Source of the DNA: Maratus speciosus
Lineage: Eukaryota; Arthropoda; Arachnida; Araneae; Salticidae
NCBI GenBank assembly: GCA_963932465.1
Contig: OZ010800.1
Coordinates: 99,839,307 to 99,903,306 of the forward strand
DNA: 64,000 nucleotides
Reading direction: 5' to 3'
In this document: piece by piece, positions 59,511 to 64,000 of the stretch
How the letters are laid out: each line of letters starts with the position of its first letter
Position numbering within the stretch: the stretch's first letter is position 1
The notes under the pieces: generated by a model
Databases searched by the model: none
Told to the model about the DNA's origin: nothing
What the model saw: only the letters and a program-made list of their open reading frames with translations
Translations under genes and position numbers: made by a program

Positions 59511-60229
59511 ATTTTGTTTAAAATTTTACTTATTAAGAGACATTAATTTAAAATTACAAAGAAATCTTTTAAAATTATACTCGAAAAAAAAATTAAATTT
59601 TGTTAACGATCGTCATTCTTTTTTTAATGGAAAAGCAAATTTGTCATAATTATACAAAAGTCCACAAGAGAAATTGCTTATTTCACTATAGATAAAGTAA
59701 TCTGGAAATGTCAGAAGGACACGGAAAACAAATGTCCTTTTAGTAGGGAACATATTGCTGTATACTAGAGGTAAGGCGTGCTAAACCCGAGAGCCTGAAC
59801 CAGGATCCGGGAACAAAAGTGACTTGTGATAGATATTTATATCACTCAGGCGGCCTCGTATTTAATGAGACAATTTTAGTTATTTACAAGAAAAAAAATG
59901 CAATTTAACAAATTACAACGACCATTTGAAAAATGATTTTTTCAAAGAGTAAAATTGAAGACATAAAAAAATCGCACGGAGTTGATCATACATTACGCAC
60001 GCAATGAATTAAACATTAATAGTGTAAATGGAAAGGAATGTATAGTGGAAAGTATAGTGGAGTAGTAGAAATAATATAGTGGAAACACGTAAAAATTCCA
60101 AGCGACAGAAATCGCCTGCAATTCGTACGTATTATCCACCTGAAACTTATGTATTATCCAAGCATTTCATTGGCTGTTCTGGAAAAGGCTTTTCCATCGT
60201 CAGATTTCCAAGAAATCTGACGGCCAATT
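59511..60229. other. AT-rich stretch, nothing recognised
   Basis: The open frame 59458-59649 begins in repeat sequence and has no motif. No RNA gene was seen. Confidence 0.45.
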
Positions 60230-60460
60230 TTAAATGAAATTTATTTCTTAAACTTTTAAACATCCCACAATATTACTTTTTATATCGTCGTATAGAGACA
60301 AAAATGTACTTTTAAATGCAATTTGTTTGAAAGCTGTATCTCAATTTGTTTTTGAGTTATTAATTTTGTTTGTAGTTTTTATTACTTTTTGTCATAGTGG
60401 CAACACTCTGTTGTCCATCTCTGTTGAAAGTAAACTGAAATACATATTACTGTATAGACC
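60230..60460 (+). repeat. Isolated copy of the dispersed repeat found in the large inverted repeats
   Basis: ATATCGTCGTATAGAG, GTACTTTTAAATGCAATTTG, AGCTGTATCTCAATTTG and GTGGCAACACTCTG occur in the same order as at 8860-9010 and 27540-27700. It confirms that these blocks form a dispersed family. Confidence 0.6.
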
Positions 60461-61765
60461 AATCAGGAAACGAATAAAATGATGATTAAACCAATAAAAA
60501 CCTTCAGATATGCTTTTGATTTCCTACCCTGACGAGGACAATAACCATTTCAAATGGTTTAAAAAAAAAGGAAAGGCCACTCAATTTAAGAAGAACAAGA
60601 ATGCTGTCTAGTTTTAGTAAAGTGTTTTAAAATCCTTTGAAAATAAATTTTAAAGGGAACCAATTTGTTATTGATGACATATGCAGGTTCTAGGGCGTTT
60701 GCACGATCAGTTTTAGTAACATAAAGAGTATATCCCATACAAAATTCCTCTTCTATATTCGGTCACACTTTAAATTTCTTTTCCAGAATTACTGAAAAGA
60801 AAACTTGTATCTGTCACCCATCATTTTACTATGATATTTTAAAAGAATAAAGATTGTGACTTTTGAAAATGCATGACAGTGCTTGACTATATATAATATG
60901 CTATTTTAAACACACTTTCAGGGTCATTAAAATCCGAAACGTTGTGTTGGTAGAAAATGTATATTTAATACCTATTTCTATTTAATAAGAGATTTTTTTA
61001 TAATTAACACTAAATCTAATTTATAATGTTACTTGCGATTTTCTACTGTCATTTACGTACTTGAGATATCAAGCTCGTTATAGAATGACACAAAAAATCT
61101 TAAATATAGAGCTCGGGTCCAAACCGGTCTAAGAAATATAAGCCCTAACGCACATTTATTGTACACACGACTTAAGCTTGTGTAAGTGAATGATATTGAC
61201 GAGAATCATTCTGGGTAGATTCATTGGATAGCCATTATTAATAGTTTCGACAATTTACATGGACATTTTACGTATGTCGTGATTAAAATCTGAGTTGTAA
61301 GATCAATTTAAACAGGTTGGTAAACAGGTAAGATCAATTTAAACAGGTAATTTGGTTTAGATAAAATAACCACACGAAATAAATTATAAATATTATTGAT
61401 TTAAATATGTAAAATGTCCTAGAACATACATATTTCTAGCACGTATTAATTATAAAAATTTTTAAACGAAAATGCATAACAAAAACGTATTTTCACTGTT
61501 TTACATATTGTACTGAAAAAAAGATGATCTTGTTTATAAAGATAATAAAGTTAACTTCTAAAAAACTAAAATATTAAGAAATTCAGAGATTATAAAAGGA
61601 AATTGCCTTGTTTATAATAGTTTAAAAGTTGCAGTGAAAATTTAACTCTATAAGCTTGAGACATTATTTTGCCCATCAATCCTTAATGATTAACAGAAGA
61701 AGATTATTAAAAGCATCAGGAAGATGATCCGTATGTGAATATGTTGCATATTTAATTTTATTATA
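60461..61765. other. AT-rich stretch, nothing recognised
   Basis: A small direct duplication AAGATCAATTTAAACAGGT (61301 and 61330) is present. No gene was seen. Confidence 0.45.
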
Positions 61766-63049
61766 TCAGGTAACCAAGAAATCTCGTGCGGTTTTTGAGA
61801 GCACTTACATTTGTCGCGCAGGTGTAGTCAAACTGATTTATTTGATGTTATATCTGCACATTACCTCGAATCCTCATTTTGCCAAGAGTTGTTTAGTGAA
61901 TCCCTCGTTTCTGTATCAGTTTTTTTGAAAGTGCAATTTTTGAAAGAACACGTCGTTGGTAAAAGAGATTTTGAGAATTATTTTGTTTTACGAGTTCAAT
62001 TTAGTAAACAAAGCTGCATAGGCCGGAAGAAAATATGGCCCGCGTTTGGAATGGCGTTGGTGGGTGAACGGACCGCTTAAAATAAGTTCAGCCGATTTTC
62101 GAGAGCCTCGAAGGCACGCCCCGTGTTGGTCATCCATCGCGCTAGACAAAGTGCATCTAGAGAAGGAAATCAAAGAGAATCTTCATCAAATGTGCCTGGA
62201 TCTTGGAAACAGGTTTAGAGTATATGGCGAAATCATTTGATTGCATCTGCATAAACATGAGATGACATCGAAACTCAGCAGGTTGGTTCATCATGTTCTG
62301 TCTGGGGGAAACAATCTCCATCCAAACGCCATCCAACGGTTGATCATCTGCTTGTCATTGCTGTCACGGCACAACAAAGCCTCTTTCCTGGACCAAATAT
62401 TGACATAAGACGAACAATGGGTGACGTATGTGAGCTTGGGGAGAAAAAAAACATTGGCCGACTTCTGGCTCCGTCTCATTCGCTGCCAAACTAACATTCA
62501 TCAAAAAAAGATAATGCAGTGTGTTTGCTGGACAAGCGCAGGTATAGTTCACAATAAAATCTTAGAAACTGGGAAAACCATCACGCCACCGTATACCCGA
62601 CTAACTTGCAAATGACTCAACTGATGTGCTCTAAAAGCAGCCAGCGCTGGTTAACAGAATGTGATTCCTCCTCCTCCAAGATAATGTCAGCCCTCATACG
62701 ATGAACGTGACCAGGGACGTGAACAAAACACTTTGCCGGTAAGTTTTCCCTCATATATTTTAATCCCCGGAAGTTACCCCATCGGACTATTACCCGTTTT
62801 TGACCATGGACAAAAACTTGCGGGAACAGCAATCCCGAAACCGAGACGAAGTCATAAGGTCTGATGTAAGCATTTTTGGACTCTAAAAAATGATTTTATC
62901 AAAAAGAGCATTTATAAGCTTGTATGTCATAAGAACATATAATTGAAGCCAATGGTGATTATTTTAAAGTAAAAAATAAGTATTTAAGAGTTTTGAGGGT
63001 TTTATTTTTATGTCTGATAAAAACCGCACAAACACTCTTGGTTACCTGT
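61766..63049 (+). mobile_element. Full-length but decayed mariner element
   Basis: The left end TCAGGTAACCAAGAAATC...TGCGGTTTTT and right end AAAAACCGCA...CTCTTGGTTACCTGT are inverted repeats of ~30 bp. They are flanked by TA (61764-61765, 63050-63051). The 1,284-bp length is normal for mariner. A mutated transposase frame fills the interior. Confidence 0.8.
61960..62890 (+). pseudogene. Mariner (DD34D-type) transposase pseudogene
   Basis: Reading all three plus frames recovers mariner blocks in order. The N-terminal region shows FVLRVQFSKQSCIGRK and AFGMALVGERTA (~61980-62080). Next comes DKVHLEKEIKENLHQ and DLGNRFRVYGEII (62140-62237), then SLLSRHNKASFLDQILT, an in-frame stop and DEQWVTYV (~62356-62432). 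The last segment corresponds to the conserved block before and at the first catalytic Asp (T-G-D-E-K-W in active relatives). After it follow NIHQKKIMQCVCW and GIVHNKILETGKTI (~62490-62580). Multiple stops and frame changes follow, and the second and third catalytic regions are not intact. Non-functional. Confidence 0.8.
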
Positions 63050-63051
63050 TA

Positions 63052-64000
63052 GACTAGAATAAATGAACAGGTATTTTATTTAAAAAAATCATCATCAATC
63101 AATGGCATCAGGCTTTAAACAGAGAATTTACAAAACGAGAAATTAAATCGAGAACTTAAAAATCACATTAATTGCCCCGAAACTGTTTATATGTATATAC
63201 GGTATTAATTGTTACTGAAAATCTGTAATATTCAAATATGTACCGCAAATGTTTAAATTAAAAAAATGAATTATATTTTTTGTTACCGGCACTAATACCT
63301 TTCACGTTAGGAGATGTTAGCGAATCTATAAGAAGTATTTTACAGATAATGAAATTAAGATTCCGCATTAGATGTCTTAAGTGTTTTTTTTTTTTTTTTT
63401 TTTTTTGGATTTAACCATATGGATTTCTTTTTCTCACACGAACAAAGGTAAGATGATACATTTTATTGTTGATACATATTAGTTTATTATTAATCGAATA
63501 TTAAATTTCTTAATTCTTTCACATAATTTTTATGTAATGGGATCTTAAAAATACAACTTCAGATTATAAATTTATTATAACGCTACGTTATAAATATAAA
63601 CTGCTCAAAACTTTACCATGTTCGGAAAAAAATTAAAAATAACGCATCAGTATGCAATTCAATTTGCATGCGGATGCAAAATCTGTCAATGCGCACACAT
63701 TCAAATTATGTATTTGTTTTATTTATTTTTTGTTTCCATTTCTTTTTAAGGCTTTTAGTATTTTGTTTCTTAATGCAAAGATAAAGTATGATTTGAAAAG
63801 TTTGTTTTTGTTTTAGAATTTCTTTCTTAGATATTTATATTTGCACGAAATTAATTTTAACAAAATTATTCTTACTGGTAAATAAATAATTAGAATAGCT
63901 GAGTTAAAATTAATCTTGTGTAATTACGTATCCAGCGTTTACTGCGTTTCCATTACCTACGATTTATTCTGCTGGGGTGATTTATATAACATACCAGATT
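63052..64000. other. AT-rich stretch to the window end, nothing recognised
   Basis: Poly(T) at ~63386-63406. No gene-like frame, RNA gene or inverted repeat was identified. Confidence 0.5.

Overview
This is an AT-rich eukaryotic window that I read as an arthropod genome. The element mix (BEL/Pao with DUF1759/DUF1758/DUF5641-type regions, Tc1, mariner, jerky/Tigger-like relics, many TA-flanked foldback elements) makes a chelicerate such as a spider plausible. That placement is inference, because I recognise no host protein-coding gene. All clear coding capacity belongs to transposable elements, plus one tRNA-Thr-like gene.

Layout. 1-4.6 kb: AT-rich sequence with a degraded tandem repeat, homopolymers and the C-terminal relic of a pogo/jerky-like transposase. 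4.57-5.38 kb: a non-autonomous Tigger/pogo-like element with TA target duplication. 5.4-13.6 kb: two large inverted repeats, one inside the other, with a TA microsatellite in the middle. 13.7-19.8 kb: a nearly intact BEL/Pao retrotransposon with identical 261-bp LTRs, a 5-bp target duplication, PBS, polypurine tract, and a gag-pol interrupted by one frame change. 19.9-23.6 kb: a second, older LTR element, reduced to two ~870-bp LTRs and a pol tail. 25.1 kb: a Helitron-type 3' terminus.

27.4-31.3 kb: a nested set of palindromic elements, one sitting exactly in the symmetry centre of another. 31.8-32.9 kb: an element carrying a ~150-bp tandem repeat, with a shorter inverted relative at 59.0-59.5 kb. 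34.1-38.4 kb: further foldback elements, one with a 611-bp internal duplication. 39.3-42.6 kb: a jerky/Tigger-like relic interrupted by an element made of two opposed Tc1 3' halves. 43.5-50.4 kb: a ~6.9-kb element with ~2-kb terminal inverted repeats and no recognisable transposase. 50.6-55.3 kb: a heavily decayed second BEL/Pao element holding a MITE and the tRNA-like gene. 55.7-56.2 kb: a foldback element that keeps the first codons of a transposase on both arms. 56.9-58.4 kb: an apparently intact Tc1-family DD34E transposon. 61.8-63.0 kb: a full-length but decayed mariner.

The window is best read as a graveyard of nested insertions. DNA transposons repeatedly landed at TA dinucleotides, often inside older palindromes. 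The freshest arrivals are the BEL element (no LTR divergence seen) and the Tc1 element (perfect 27-bp TIRs and an open transposase frame).
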